64,000 nt of DNA from Candidatus Zixiibacteriota bacterium (GTDB lineage Bacteria > Zixibacteria > MSB-5A5 > GN15 > FEB-12), in contig JBFLZR010000003.1 in NCBI GenBank assembly GCA_040756055.1, positions 169,260 to 233,259 of the forward strand, written 5' to 3'. The position numbers were made by a program, and so were the translations under genes. The notes beneath the pieces were generated by a model that was not told the DNA's origin, did no database searches, and was given only the letters and a program-made list of their open reading frames with translations. Shown here piece after piece: positions 24,727 through 33,901 of the stretch (position 1 is its first letter; every line of letters starts with the position of its first letter).

Positions 24727-26694
24727 ATGAGCATAAAAAGGATAATGCGCGTTTTCCCGAACAAGCGGGCCGCTTTTCTTACCAGGCTGGGGAATATAAT
24801 ACTAATTCAGGTTGTTTTTGTTTTTACTGCCCTTGCCATTGTCATCTTCTATCCCGCCGAAAACGAGACGGTCGATTCAGAATACGTCTCGATGAGAAAT
24901 AAACTTCGCGAAGCTACATCAAGTATTGACCGGGCGGCCGACAGCTCCTATTCAGACATAGCCTCGCTCGTCGGTGACAAGGAATTCCGAAAGCAACTTG
25001 AGCATTCCCTGAAAATCAACAACGTGGTCCAGTCTTACCTCTACGCGGTGAGCGGTGACAGTAAAGCCGTGAGGCTGTTCGAACTCTACGAATTAACCGG
25101 ACCTTTCCCGGATGAAAAATACGCCGGCTTCGAGTCGCTGGTCGATCCCGACATAATCGTAAACGATGTTGGCTCTTCGGAAGAACTGCTTATCCCCATT
25201 ATTCACGGCGGACGCTTTTTCGTATACTACTATCACGCCGGGGTCGTGAACAATATGTCGCTGGTCCTTGTGGCGATTTCCGATCACACCAATCTTGGGA
25301 TGGGCGGGGAGCAGTTTCGGTACACTTTCCTGATGTTGTTTCTGGTGGCGGCCCTGGTGTCGCTGCTGACGGTTTATCTCATCAATAAAAGATTCCAGCA
25401 GCCTCTCGAAAGACTCATCCGGGGCTTCGAAAAAACCGTCAAGGGGGAACTGTACTCTCTGGTCGAGACGGACATGGATAACGAACTGTCGAAGCTTGCC
25501 GAAGCATACAACAACATGTCTCTCACCCTGTGGGAGAACAATAAGAAGATGACCGATTACAACGCCCGCCTTGAAGAGTCGAATGAGATGCTGATCGAAT
25601 CGCAGGAGTTTTTGCAGACGCTGATCGACTCTTCACCGGTTTGCATTATATCAACTTCCCCCGAAGGCGAGATAACGGTATTCAATCGCAAAGCCTCCGA
25701 GGTTTTCCGGATAGAACGGTCGAAAGCAATCGGCAGCGATGTCGGCAAGCTCTTTTCGCAAAAACGCCATAGTGAAACCGCCAAGCTTGTCCTCGGCGAC
25801 AACCAGGCTCAGGAAGTACTTTGCCGAAGAGGCGACGCCAGTTTGTTTCCAGCGTATCTCATATCCGCGGCGGTTCATACTCGTGAGGGCGAAGTATGGG
25901 CCCACTTGTACATAGTCAAGGACATTTCCGAGTCGAGGAATTTCCAGGAGATGATGGTGCGTCTGGACCGCTACTATACCCGCGGTGAAATGGCCGGCGA
26001 CATAGCCCACGAAATCAACAATTTCCTCGCCATTCTCTCGGGCAATGTTGAACTGATGCCCCTTCTAATGAAAAAAAATGATAACGAAAAAATTGCCAAG
26101 AAACTCGAGGTAATGAAGAATACCATCGACAGAATAGCCCACTTCACCGATGGTCTCATGGATCTCAACGAGGGCGACATCAGATTCGAACCGTCCGATT
26201 TGAATCAGCTGATAGAGAACGTGGTCGCTTTCCTCAAGCCACAAAACCGGTTTGACCACATCGAAATCGTCACTAACCTGTCCACCGACATCCCGCTGGT
26301 TGAATTGGACCCCGGACAAATCCAGCAGCTTTTGGTCAACCTGCTTCAAAACGCGGCCGAGGCTCTGGAGGAACGGCAATCCGACCGGCGCATCGTGATT
26401 GAATCACGCATAGTCGAAAGCGATAGTTCGCGAAGGGCGCTTCTGAAAATCTCCGACAACGGACCCGGCGTCCAGAATGACAAGGAAGACCTCGTTTTCC
26501 ACAAGCGCTTCACCACCAAGCGCAAGGGACACGGTATCGGCCTGATCACGTGCAAAAAGATAGTAGACACTCATCGGGCAAATATTTTGTACGAATACGA
26601 TAACGGCGCCTCTTTCACCGTTACCCTGCCCATAGAGCAGAACGTCGCAACCGTCGCCACTTCCTCTGCCGCAGAAGCGGCGACCCCGGCATAA
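24727..26694 (+). CDS. Membrane sensor histidine kinase (HAMP-PAS-HisKA-HATPase)
   Basis: 655 residues. One transmembrane helix near residues 20-45, an extracytoplasmic sensor region, a second helix near 198-220 (FLMLFLVAALVSLLTVYLI), a HAMP-like linker, a PAS domain (about 295-410), then the H-box with H428 (GDIAHEINNFLAILSGN), N-box LLVNLLQNAAEAL, G1 ISDNGPGV and G2 GHGIGLITCKKI. All kinase motifs are intact. A second kinase follows 42 bases later; no response regulator gene is adjacent, so its partner is elsewhere. Confidence 0.9.
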   Translation: MSIKRIMRVFPNKRAAFLTRLGNIILIQVVFVFTALAIVIFYPAENETVDSEYVSMRNKLREATSSIDRAADSSYSDIASLVGDKEFRKQLEHSLKINNVVQSYLYAVSGDSKAVRLFELYELTGPFPDEKYAGFESLVDPDIIVNDVGSSEELLIPIIHGGRFFVYYYHAGVVNNMSLVLVAISDHTNLGMGGEQFRYTFLMLFLVAALVSLLTVYLINKRFQQPLERLIRGFEKTVKGELYSLVETDMDNELSKLAEAYNNMSLTLWENNKKMTDYNARLEESNEMLIESQEFLQTLIDSSPVCIISTSPEGEITVFNRKASEVFRIERSKAIGSDVGKLFSQKRHSETAKLVLGDNQAQEVLCRRGDASLFPAYLISAAVHTREGEVWAHLYIVKDISESRNFQEMMVRLDRYYTRGEMAGDIAHEINNFLAILSGNVELMPLLMKKNDNEKIAKKLEVMKNTIDRIAHFTDGLMDLNEGDIRFEPSDLNQLIENVVAFLKPQNRFDHIEIVTNLSTDIPLVELDPGQIQQLLVNLLQNAAEALEERQSDRRIVIESRIVESDSSRRALLKISDNGPGVQNDKEDLVFHKRFTTKRKGHGIGLITCKKIVDTHRANILYEYDNGASFTVTLPIEQNVATVATSSAAEAATPA

Positions 26695-26696
26695 CT

Positions 26697-26725
26697 TTTA
26701 CTTGCCAGCAATCATCCAATAAAAT
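26697..26725 (+). promoter_or_regulatory. Possible promoter for the second histidine kinase
   Basis: TTTACT (26697-26702), 17 bases, TAAAAT (26720-26725). The predicted start near 26732 leaves about five bases before ATG 26737, and no SD is present, so the mRNA would be nearly leaderless. Confidence 0.35.
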
Positions 26726-26736
26726 AGCTTCAGCAT

Positions 26737-28758
26737 ATGTCCAGACGGGAAAAAACGGCTATTGCCGGGATTGAACAGCGATATATCGCCATCATTCTGA
26801 TAACCCTGGCGGTGGTCGTTTTTGTCATAACTTGGGTCAGCATAAAAGAAAGCCGTGAAGACAGCCTCCAACTTCTGGTGGCACAGGGCACGGCGTTTGT
26901 AGGGGCCCTCACCGAGGCGGCCGACAACGCAATCGAGTCCGAGCGTTTCTTCGATTATCTCGTCCACATGCGTTATGCCGAAATAGTCGTTGAACTGGCC
27001 CAGATGCCGCTCGATGCTTTTACTGACCGGGAATTGCTTCAGGTCGCGTCGGCCCACAATCTTTACGGCATTTACATCTATGGTGTGGATACCAACCTGA
27101 TCGCCGGAGGCGTCGCGCGCGGGTCAGTTGTCAAGCCTCCCGATTTTGTCGTCAACGAAATAGGCCAGCTCATTGCCAATCCGGAAAACAACTATATCCT
27201 TCTGCTTGATCAGGGGGACAGTCCCGATGAAACCGTCCATTACTATATCGAGATGACCAATAACCTCGACCGGATTGTCCTGATTGTCGCCGACGCTCAC
27301 TACTACGTCAATGCCCTCAGCCAGACACAGATTGGTTTTCTGGTGCAGAAGATGGGACAGGAAGCCGGCGTCGAGTATATAATTTACCAGTCGACCGACG
27401 GAATCATCTTTGCCTCCCGCAAAACCGGCAGCCTGCTTTCAATAGAATCAGACCCGTTTCTGTCGGAGTCGCTCGATAGTGATTCAACCCGGCATCGCCT
27501 CTATGATTTTCAGGGAAGCGAAGTCCTCGAGTTGGTTCATCCATTCGCTACCACTACTTATCCGTTCGGTCTTCTGAGAATAGGCCTGTCGCTGGATGCC
27601 TACGCCGCCATTTCGCGCGGTTACGACAGGCAGATGATCACGATTTCGGCCGTGCTGTTTGTGTTTGTGGTGGTGGTCGTGTTGTATCTGAACACCCGGC
27701 GTAAGAGAAAAGAAATCGCCCGCGAGTATCGTCGCATGAAATCAATCAGTGACAAGATATTCGATCAGATGCGAATAGGCGTGGCGGCGGTCGACCGTCG
27801 CGGACACATCATCCTTGCCAACGAGGCTTTCGAACGCACCCTGGGACTTAAAGACAGCGCCGGCGCGGTCTGGGACAGCGCCATCAAACTCGAGGAACTC
27901 GCCTTCAAGAGGATTGAGGACGGCGCTGAAATGTCGTTTGAGAAAGAACTCTCAGCCAGCGTCAATAACGAGCAGAAGCAACTCCTTGTGGCAATATCGA
28001 AGATGAAATCCGATGAAGGTCAGTTCGATGGTATCGTCAGCGTTCTCTATGATGTTACGGGGTACCGCGACTTACAACGCAAGTCGGCCCGCAAGGAGAG
28101 ACTCTCCGAAATGGGTAACCTCGCCGCCGGCGTCGCCCACGAAATTCGAAATCCGCTCAACACCATCTCAATAGCGGCTCAGCGTCTGGCCGCCGAATTC
28201 ACGCCTTCGGAGAATCAGCAGGAGTATCTGTCTTTCACGAAGCAGATTCGGGCCGAGACAAAACGTCTCAACGAAATCATCACCAAATTTCTTGCTCTGG
28301 CCCACGAAGCCAACGAACGCCGCAAAATCATTAATCTTAGCCAGGCCGCCGCCGATTTCCGCAAGCTTGTTGAAGCGGAAACTGACACGCTGTGTATCGA
28401 GTTATCGATCGATGTCGATCCTGCCCTCGAGATACAGGCCGATCCCGACAACCTCAAGCAAGTGCTGTCGAACCTCTTTAACAACGCTAAAGAAGCTCTC
28501 GGTGGTCGCCCCGGTGAGATTTCTATCTCGGCCAGAAAAGTCGAGTCTCTGGTTGAGATTCGGTTCGAAGACAGCGGGCCCGGTATATCGCCCGAGATTC
28601 GCGAAAAGATATTCACTCCTTACTACACTACCAAGGAAGCTGGAACCGGACTCGGATTGCCTACTGTCCACCGCATAATTTCGGACGCCGGGGGAGAGGT
28701 GAAAGTGGAAAGCAGCTCGCTGGGCGGAGCATGCTTTGTCATAACTCTACCCGCTTGA
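26737..28758 (+). CDS. Membrane sensor histidine kinase with PAS domain
   Basis: 673 residues. Transmembrane helix near 10-30, a long extracytoplasmic domain, a second helix near 304-326 (MITISAVLFVFVVVVVLYL), PAS (about 340-445), H-box with H468 (LAAGVAHEIRNPLNTIS), N-box LKQVLSNLFNNAKEAL, G1 EDSGPGI, F-box region FTPYYTTK and G2 GTGLGLPTVHRI. The NtrB/AtoS-like core usually pairs with sigma54-activating response regulators, but none is nearby. The topology parallels the upstream kinase, although the sensor domains share little obvious sequence. Confidence 0.9.
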   Translation: MSRREKTAIAGIEQRYIAIILITLAVVVFVITWVSIKESREDSLQLLVAQGTAFVGALTEAADNAIESERFFDYLVHMRYAEIVVELAQMPLDAFTDRELLQVASAHNLYGIYIYGVDTNLIAGGVARGSVVKPPDFVVNEIGQLIANPENNYILLLDQGDSPDETVHYYIEMTNNLDRIVLIVADAHYYVNALSQTQIGFLVQKMGQEAGVEYIIYQSTDGIIFASRKTGSLLSIESDPFLSESLDSDSTRHRLYDFQGSEVLELVHPFATTTYPFGLLRIGLSLDAYAAISRGYDRQMITISAVLFVFVVVVVLYLNTRRKRKEIAREYRRMKSISDKIFDQMRIGVAAVDRRGHIILANEAFERTLGLKDSAGAVWDSAIKLEELAFKRIEDGAEMSFEKELSASVNNEQKQLLVAISKMKSDEGQFDGIVSVLYDVTGYRDLQRKSARKERLSEMGNLAAGVAHEIRNPLNTISIAAQRLAAEFTPSENQQEYLSFTKQIRAETKRLNEIITKFLALAHEANERRKIINLSQAAADFRKLVEAETDTLCIELSIDVDPALEIQADPDNLKQVLSNLFNNAKEALGGRPGEISISARKVESLVEIRFEDSGPGISPEIREKIFTPYYTTKEAGTGLGLPTVHRIISDAGGEVKVESSSLGGACFVITLPA

Positions 28759-28780
28759 GCGAAACCGATCGTGAATAAAG

Positions 28781-28808
28781 AAAGCGGCTCGCAAGCGAGC
28801 CGCTTTTT
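28781..28808. terminator. Bidirectional intrinsic terminator between the kinase and citrate synthase genes
   Basis: AAGCGGCTCGC (28782-28792) and GCGAGCCGCTT (28795-28805) form an 11-bp stem with a two-base loop, followed by TTTTT on the plus strand and, on the minus strand, TTTCTTTATT. It serves two converging genes. Confidence 0.88.
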
Positions 28809-28829
28809 ATTCTACAATGCCCGAAACAA

Positions 28830-30110
28830 TTACTTGTTGATCTGAGCCTTGATCCAGGCCGTGCTGACTGATTTCGGACGAGTAATGGCCGTACCCAGGG
28901 CGCGGTTGAGCACCAGCTGAGCCAGCATACCCATCGAACGGGACACCGAGAACAGAACGGTGTAGTAATCGAATTCCTTAATTCCGGCTTCGTACAGAAG
29001 AGCGCCGGAACCGGCATCGACGTTCGGCCACGGGTTCTTGGCCTTGCCCTGAGCCTGAAGTACCTTCGGAACGACATTGAAGACACGGTCGACAGTCTGG
29101 AAGACCGGGTTGTTCTTGAGATACTTCTTGCCGAAGCCGTTGAAAGCGGTAAACCGCGGATCAGTGACACGCAATACGGCATGGCCGTATCCCGGGATGA
29201 CCTTACCACTGTTGAGGGTTTCCCATGCGTAATCTTCAATCTGCTTCTCACTCGGAGCGCCGCCGAATTTCTCCATCGTCTGGAGAATCCAGTTAAGACA
29301 TTCCTGATTGGCCAGACCATGCAGAGGGCCGGCCAGACCGTTCAAACCCGCTGACACAGCGTAATACGGATCCGAGAGGGCCGAACCAACGGTATGACAG
29401 GTAAACGCCGACACGTTACCACCCTCGTGGTCGGTGTGCAGCGTCAGATACAAACGCATCATTTCATAGTTCTGACCCTTGCGCGACGGCAAACCGAGCA
29501 TCTTGGCATAGTCCGCGCCCCAGTCGAGCTTGTTGGACGGCTCGATCAGGTCACCCTTCTTGTACTTGATGCGATAGACGCCGGCCGCGATGGTGTGGAT
29601 GGTTGCGATAATTTTGATGGCATCGGCCAGAGCCGGTTCCCAGTATTCCGTTTTCGCCATACCGGCGTCATACTGTTTGCGGAACTGTGACTCGTTCTCC
29701 ATAGCCAGAATTGCCGTGTCGAGCATAGCCATCGGATGCGAGGTCTTCGGCATCGCCTTGAGAACTTTCCAAACATAGTTCGGAACCTCACCGGCGGCCT
29801 TCAGTTCCTTTTGGAACAATTTGAGCTCTTCCTCGGAAGGGAGCTCACCGGTGATCAACAACCAGAAGATTTCTTCAGGAAGTTTATCCTGAATCTTGAG
29901 AATCGGCTTGCCACGAATAATCAAACCCTGATCCGGTTCTACGACGGACGTATCGCAAATCATCCCCTTAACGCCGCGCATGCCGCCGAACGCCTGAGCA
30001 ATAGTAACCTCGGAGATAACTTTATCACCGTGGTTCTTCAGAATATCAGCTCTCTCTTCGCGGAGTTTGGGAATAATACCGGCCAGTGTTTCTTTCAAAG
30101 TTTTGGCCAT
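28830..30110 (-). CDS. gltA: Citrate synthase, mitochondrial/eukaryotic type
   Basis: 426 residues. Condenses oxaloacetate and acetyl-CoA to citrate. The sequence follows the mitochondrial type rather than the common bacterial types: MICDTSVVEPDQGLIIRG, YLTLHTDHEGGNVSAFT (substrate His region), GPLHGLANQE (catalytic His), GYGHAVLRVTDPR, and NVDAGSGALL (catalytic Asp). AAGGAG lies just upstream of ATG 30110. A strong promoter with a CRP/FNR-type palindrome over the start site controls it. The direction (Si or Re, synthesis or cleavage) cannot be decided here. Confidence 0.93.
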   Translation of the reverse strand: MAKTLKETLAGIIPKLREERADILKNHGDKVISEVTIAQAFGGMRGVKGMICDTSVVEPDQGLIIRGKPILKIQDKLPEEIFWLLITGELPSEEELKLFQKELKAAGEVPNYVWKVLKAMPKTSHPMAMLDTAILAMENESQFRKQYDAGMAKTEYWEPALADAIKIIATIHTIAAGVYRIKYKKGDLIEPSNKLDWGADYAKMLGLPSRKGQNYEMMRLYLTLHTDHEGGNVSAFTCHTVGSALSDPYYAVSAGLNGLAGPLHGLANQECLNWILQTMEKFGGAPSEKQIEDYAWETLNSGKVIPGYGHAVLRVTDPRFTAFNGFGKKYLKNNPVFQTVDRVFNVVPKVLQAQGKAKNPWPNVDAGSGALLYEAGIKEFDYYTVLFSVSRSMGMLAQLVLNRALGTAITRPKSVSTAWIKAQINK

Positions 30111-30179
30111 GAGAGACTCCTTTATTTGGTTTTGAATCTTGGGTTAATTGGTTCTCGTATTCCGTTATGTAATAGTTAC

Positions 30180-30199
30180 AATGTGAAATGTTTCACATT
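30180..30199. promoter_or_regulatory. CRP/FNR-family operator over the gltA start site
   Basis: AATGTGAAA and TTTCACATT are exact reverse complements around TG, giving a perfect 20-base dyad that contains TGTGA-N6-TCACA. The predicted gltA transcription start lies near 30198, so bound protein would cover it and most likely repress. Confidence 0.6.
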
Positions 30200-30204
30200 C
30201 GCCT

Positions 30205-30233
30205 ATATTACATTCGCACTCTAACCTTGTCAA
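30205..30233 (-). promoter_or_regulatory. Promoter of gltA
   Basis: On the minus strand a perfect TTGACA (plus 30228-30233) is followed after exactly 17 bases by TAATAT (30205-30210). The leader to the ATG at 30110 would be close to 90 bases. Confidence 0.7.
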
Positions 30234-30267
30234 GAGGCACACGTCAATTTGCTCTAAGATTTTTCAA

Positions 30268-31629
30268 TTATACGAAGATTTTTCCGGGATTGAGCAGGCC
30301 ATCAGCGTCAAAAACGGATTTTATGCGCTTCATGTAATCCAGAGTCAAAGCGTCGAATTCAAGCGTCAAATAGTCCTGTTTTGCCAGACCGATCCCATGT
30401 TCGCCCGATAGAGTACCCCCCAGTTCGACTGCCTTTCTCAGAAGTACCCGTATTTGGTCTTCCATGACACCGTAATCGCCCGGGTCACCGGTCATCGACA
30501 GGAAATTGACATGAAGATTGCCGTCTCCGGCATGACCGAAGGCGTTAATTCTGAGCGGGCTTCGCCGGTTCATTTCGGCTACAAAGTCCACCAGCACAGG
30601 GAACTTTGAAATCGGTACCGCCACATCCTCGGAAATCCTTATCTCGGCTATTTCTTTGACCGCTTTGCTTAGATTGCGTCTTACCCGCCAGAGGGACTCC
30701 GCCCGGGAGGCATCGTTTTCCACCCTCAAATAGGAGCATCTGTTCTTTTCGCAAAAAGCCCTTATCACCCCGGTAATCTCCGGGCGTTTCTCTGCCGGCG
30801 TCTCGAAAAGCAGAATGGCGGCAGCGTTGTCGATTCCTTCGGTGCGCTCATATTGATTGGAGCAGGCCGCCGCGTCACCATCGAGATACTCCATCACCGT
30901 CAGAACGATTCCCGCACGGGTTATATCGCTGACAGTTTGAGCGGCGTTCTTCGGGTTTTCAAATGCCACAAGGATGGTATCCCCAACCGCAGGTGTTGGT
31001 ATCAGTCGAACGGCGATTTCGGTTATCACAGCAAGGGTACCCTCGCTGCCGATTATCACGTCAGCAAGCGCAAACCCGCGATTTTCGTTGTAGATACCGG
31101 TTTTTAGGATTCTGCCGTCAGCCGTCACAGCCCTAAGCCCGATTACATAGTCCTTAGTGACCCCGAAACGCTTACACCTCAGTCCACCGGCATTCTCAGC
31201 CACATTTCCACCTATCGTGGATTCATCATAGCTGGCCGGGTCCGGGGGATAGGTCAAACCGAACTCGGCCGCGGAATCCATGAGATGTTTCGTGATCACG
31301 CCGGGCCCGACCCGTGCCGTTTCAGTCTCAGCGTCGATTTGAAGCCCTGTCATTCGCTCTGTCGATAGCACCAGACTGCCATCCTTCGGAACGCATCCCC
31401 CCGATAGGCCCGTACCCGCTCCCCTCGGCACCACGGCAAGATTATTTTGCTTACAGAATCGCAGAGCGGCAATCACATCCGACTCGTTGGCGGCGAAGAC
31501 TATGGCCGAAGGTCGACCGATGGCTATGGTGGCATCGTGGAAATACTTTTCGTAGTCGGTGAGATCCGTGACCAGCAGGGAAGGGTCACTCAACTGCCCG
31601 GCCAGATCCGAAATAGAAAATGATGACAT
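30268..31629 (-). CDS. FAD-linked oxidase, glycolate oxidase GlcD / D-lactate dehydrogenase type
   Basis: 453 residues. N-terminal PCMH FAD-binding domain with VVPRGAGTGLSGGCVPKDGS and IGGNVAENAGGLRCKRFG; C-terminal FAD-oxidase domain with INAFGHAGDGNLHVNFL and GGTLSGEHGIGLAKQDYL. These are the signatures of the GlcD/DLD family that oxidises 2-hydroxy acids such as glycolate or D-lactate. No GlcE, GlcF or LutABC partners are adjacent, so the electron acceptor is unclear. It lies 20 bases after the FmdB gene. Confidence 0.88.
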   Translation of the reverse strand: MSSFSISDLAGQLSDPSLLVTDLTDYEKYFHDATIAIGRPSAIVFAANESDVIAALRFCKQNNLAVVPRGAGTGLSGGCVPKDGSLVLSTERMTGLQIDAETETARVGPGVITKHLMDSAAEFGLTYPPDPASYDESTIGGNVAENAGGLRCKRFGVTKDYVIGLRAVTADGRILKTGIYNENRGFALADVIIGSEGTLAVITEIAVRLIPTPAVGDTILVAFENPKNAAQTVSDITRAGIVLTVMEYLDGDAAACSNQYERTEGIDNAAAILLFETPAEKRPEITGVIRAFCEKNRCSYLRVENDASRAESLWRVRRNLSKAVKEIAEIRISEDVAVPISKFPVLVDFVAEMNRRSPLRINAFGHAGDGNLHVNFLSMTGDPGDYGVMEDQIRVLLRKAVELGGTLSGEHGIGLAKQDYLTLEFDALTLDYMKRIKSVFDADGLLNPGKIFV

Positions 31630-31649
31630 TTGCGCCCCGGTGATTTTGA

Positions 31650-31952
31650 CTACTTTGCGTTGCTTGCGGACGGTTTGCTGGAAGAAGACTCCGAGCCTGA
31701 CGTTGACTTGGCACCCGATGAACCGGTAACGCCCGCCGAACTGTCCTTGGTAGCATCAGCTTTGTATTTGCTGTTGCGGTAGTCGGTGATATAGAACCCC
31801 GACCCTTTGAAAATCAGTCCCGCGCCGCCACTGATAATACGTTGAGTCTTTCCCCCGCAGGAGGGGCAGATAGTGATGGGCGGGTCACTTATGGCCTGAA
31901 ATTCTTCGAACTCATGTCCGCACTCAGCACATCGATATTCATAAGTAGGCAT
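31650..31952 (-). CDS. FmdB-family zinc-ribbon protein
   Basis: 100 residues. Starts MPTYEYRCAECGHEFEEFQ, the hallmark of the FmdB/CxxC_CxxC_SSSS family, with a second pair CPSCGG; the GLIFKGSGFYITDY block follows. The last 35 residues are Ser-, Lys- and Ala-rich and probably disordered. The family is called a putative regulator, but its role is not established. It precedes the FAD oxidase and follows PEPCK by 89 bases. Confidence 0.88.
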   Translation of the reverse strand: MPTYEYRCAECGHEFEEFQAISDPPITICPSCGGKTQRIISGGAGLIFKGSGFYITDYRNSKYKADATKDSSAGVTGSSGAKSTSGSESSSSKPSASNAK

Positions 31953-32041
31953 TAGTCTTCCCAGTTGCTAATCAGTGCTTCAATCATCCATCCGGTAAGA
32001 CATTTAACAGATCGGACAGACATTAGTTCACTGATTGTTGA

Positions 32042-33895
32042 TCATCCATACCGCCAGCCCCGGTCGCGTGCCAACCGGGCGTTAGGTTTCCAGTCGGTCA
32101 GTTTGGCTGCCGGCTTGTCCTTGGGCGGCGGAGGTGTTGTCTTCTTCGTCGAAGCCATCGAGACCTTGGTTTCGGACTCTGGAGCTATGCTGTAGGAATC
32201 CTCGGCGGCGCGAATAATCTCCGCCATCAGACCCTCTTCGGCCACCTTCTCCGTGAAAGCCCGGCGACCGTTGACGAGATCGCGAAGATAGTAGTCTATC
32301 TGATCTTTTGAATAGTAATGTTCCGGCACATACTGGCTCAGGTCCGCGCCCTCCGCTGAGACAATCACCTCGGTTCCAAAAAGACTGGGGGCATACTGGT
32401 TGGTGCTGCGAAGGTCTCCGCGCTGGATAGCGGCCATGGTGTTTATGGGCACGCGTTCGGTTTTGCGCACCATCTTTTTGGCGCCGCTCTCGCTGAGCTC
32501 GATAATCTCGCCCATACCACCGGTGTTATACTGATAAAAAGAGACCTTGTCCGGATAATTGGAGACCAGTTCCATGACAATCCGGTAGAACAGGTTTACC
32601 TTGGCGGCTCGTGACCCGACAATAAACGGATCCGTCCCAACCGTGCGCACCGATTCTCCCGCCTTGGCCGGATTCGATGCGTAGCTGTGGCTCGACTCTC
32701 CCCACAGATAAGCCAGCACCGCCTGCATCGGCGTCAGACGTTGCGAGAACGACATAATCGTATTACGGCGGGTAATAAACGCAAACACCAAACCATCCAA
32801 CTCGTCCAGAGGCGGAAGGTCGTACGAGGGATACCAGATGTCCTTCATCGCGAACGGTCCCCAGCCGCGCTTGATCTTGAGCTGCTTTTTCATCACCACC
32901 GCGCGGCCGTTACCGCACAGGTTTTCATCGAGAAAATCAGGCGCTCCTCTGGAGTCGATCATGACATTCTCATAAAGCGCGCTCTTGTGAACAAGGGAGT
33001 TGTACATCGCTTCCTGAAGTTTGGAGTCCACATCGGTTTTGACGAAGAAGTTGGCCTCGGAACCGAAAGCCGCGCCGTCGTTCTTCAGAAAACAGATATC
33101 ATCCTGGCAAACCAGCGTCCGCTCGCCCTTGCTCCAGTCCAACCCGAGTTGGTGACATGACCAGGTGCTCTTACCCGTCGCGGAAAGCCCGAACAAAAAC
33201 ACTCCGTACTTCTTAAGCTTGTTAGTTTTCGGGTCCTTTATGATTACGACCTTCGTACCCGCGTGAAGCCCCAGCATTCCCAGTTTGTCGGCGCCGAACA
33301 TGCCGTTGCGTAAAAATCCCTTTTTGTCCTCGCCCATATAATCCGAGCCAAGAACCATGGTGAGATTATAGTCGGGAAGGACAAGCGCCTGCTGGCGAAT
33401 CTGATGTTCTTCGGGAATGTGTATCAGGGTGAACTCCGGCCCCGGGTCTTTCGTGATTGGCCCCATGGTGTGTCCCCACATATAAGCCAACCTGTGATTT
33501 TTTGGGTCGGCGATCGACATGTAAAGATTACACTTGGGATTGTACTCGGAATTCCGGCCCATCTGGCGACGAAGACGAACGAAAGGCATCGTCTCCATCA
33601 GGTGTAGCACCTTGTCCAGCTCGTCCGGCGCTTTGGATATGATCTGTTTCTTGCCGTCGGCAAGATGGTACTCGCGGACTTTCTCCGAGCCGAGCACGAC
33701 CGTCTTTTCGGCGATACGGCTGGAAACCATCGAGCGCCAGCCCCAGGAACCGTAAGTGGTTTGCCTGCCGGTTGCGACCGCCGGCTCACGCAACTCCTCG
33801 AGAGTTACGTCCTTTATGTTTGGCCCGTTCAGGCGCCGCTGAAGGTCACGATAAAAACGGGCGTAAATTTCAGTTTGATATATTGAATCTGACAT
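32042..33895 (-). CDS. Phosphoenolpyruvate carboxykinase-like protein, divergent ATP type
   Basis: 617 residues, longer than usual ATP-PEPCKs. The kinase-1a loop is FGLSATGKST (236-244 region), the metal-binding kinase-2 acids are D265 and D266 (CQDDICF where GDDEH is usual), and the segments FFVKTDVDS, ENVMIDS, QRLTPMQAVLAYLWG and YNTGGMGE follow the order of the ATP-PEPCK fold. The expected reaction is oxaloacetate plus nucleoside triphosphate to PEP and CO2. About 80 extra residues lie at the C terminus, partly Pro- and Lys-rich. It is the last gene of the flotillin/aminotransferase-fusion/ndk operon. Nucleotide preference is not certain. Confidence 0.78.
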   Translation of the reverse strand: MSDSIYQTEIYARFYRDLQRRLNGPNIKDVTLEELREPAVATGRQTTYGSWGWRSMVSSRIAEKTVVLGSEKVREYHLADGKKQIISKAPDELDKVLHLMETMPFVRLRRQMGRNSEYNPKCNLYMSIADPKNHRLAYMWGHTMGPITKDPGPEFTLIHIPEEHQIRQQALVLPDYNLTMVLGSDYMGEDKKGFLRNGMFGADKLGMLGLHAGTKVVIIKDPKTNKLKKYGVFLFGLSATGKSTWSCHQLGLDWSKGERTLVCQDDICFLKNDGAAFGSEANFFVKTDVDSKLQEAMYNSLVHKSALYENVMIDSRGAPDFLDENLCGNGRAVVMKKQLKIKRGWGPFAMKDIWYPSYDLPPLDELDGLVFAFITRRNTIMSFSQRLTPMQAVLAYLWGESSHSYASNPAKAGESVRTVGTDPFIVGSRAAKVNLFYRIVMELVSNYPDKVSFYQYNTGGMGEIIELSESGAKKMVRKTERVPINTMAAIQRGDLRSTNQYAPSLFGTEVIVSAEGADLSQYVPEHYYSKDQIDYYLRDLVNGRRAFTEKVAEEGLMAEIIRAAEDSYSIAPESETKVSMASTKKTTPPPPKDKPAAKLTDWKPNARLARDRGWRYG

Positions 33896-33901
33896 TTCGA
33901 T

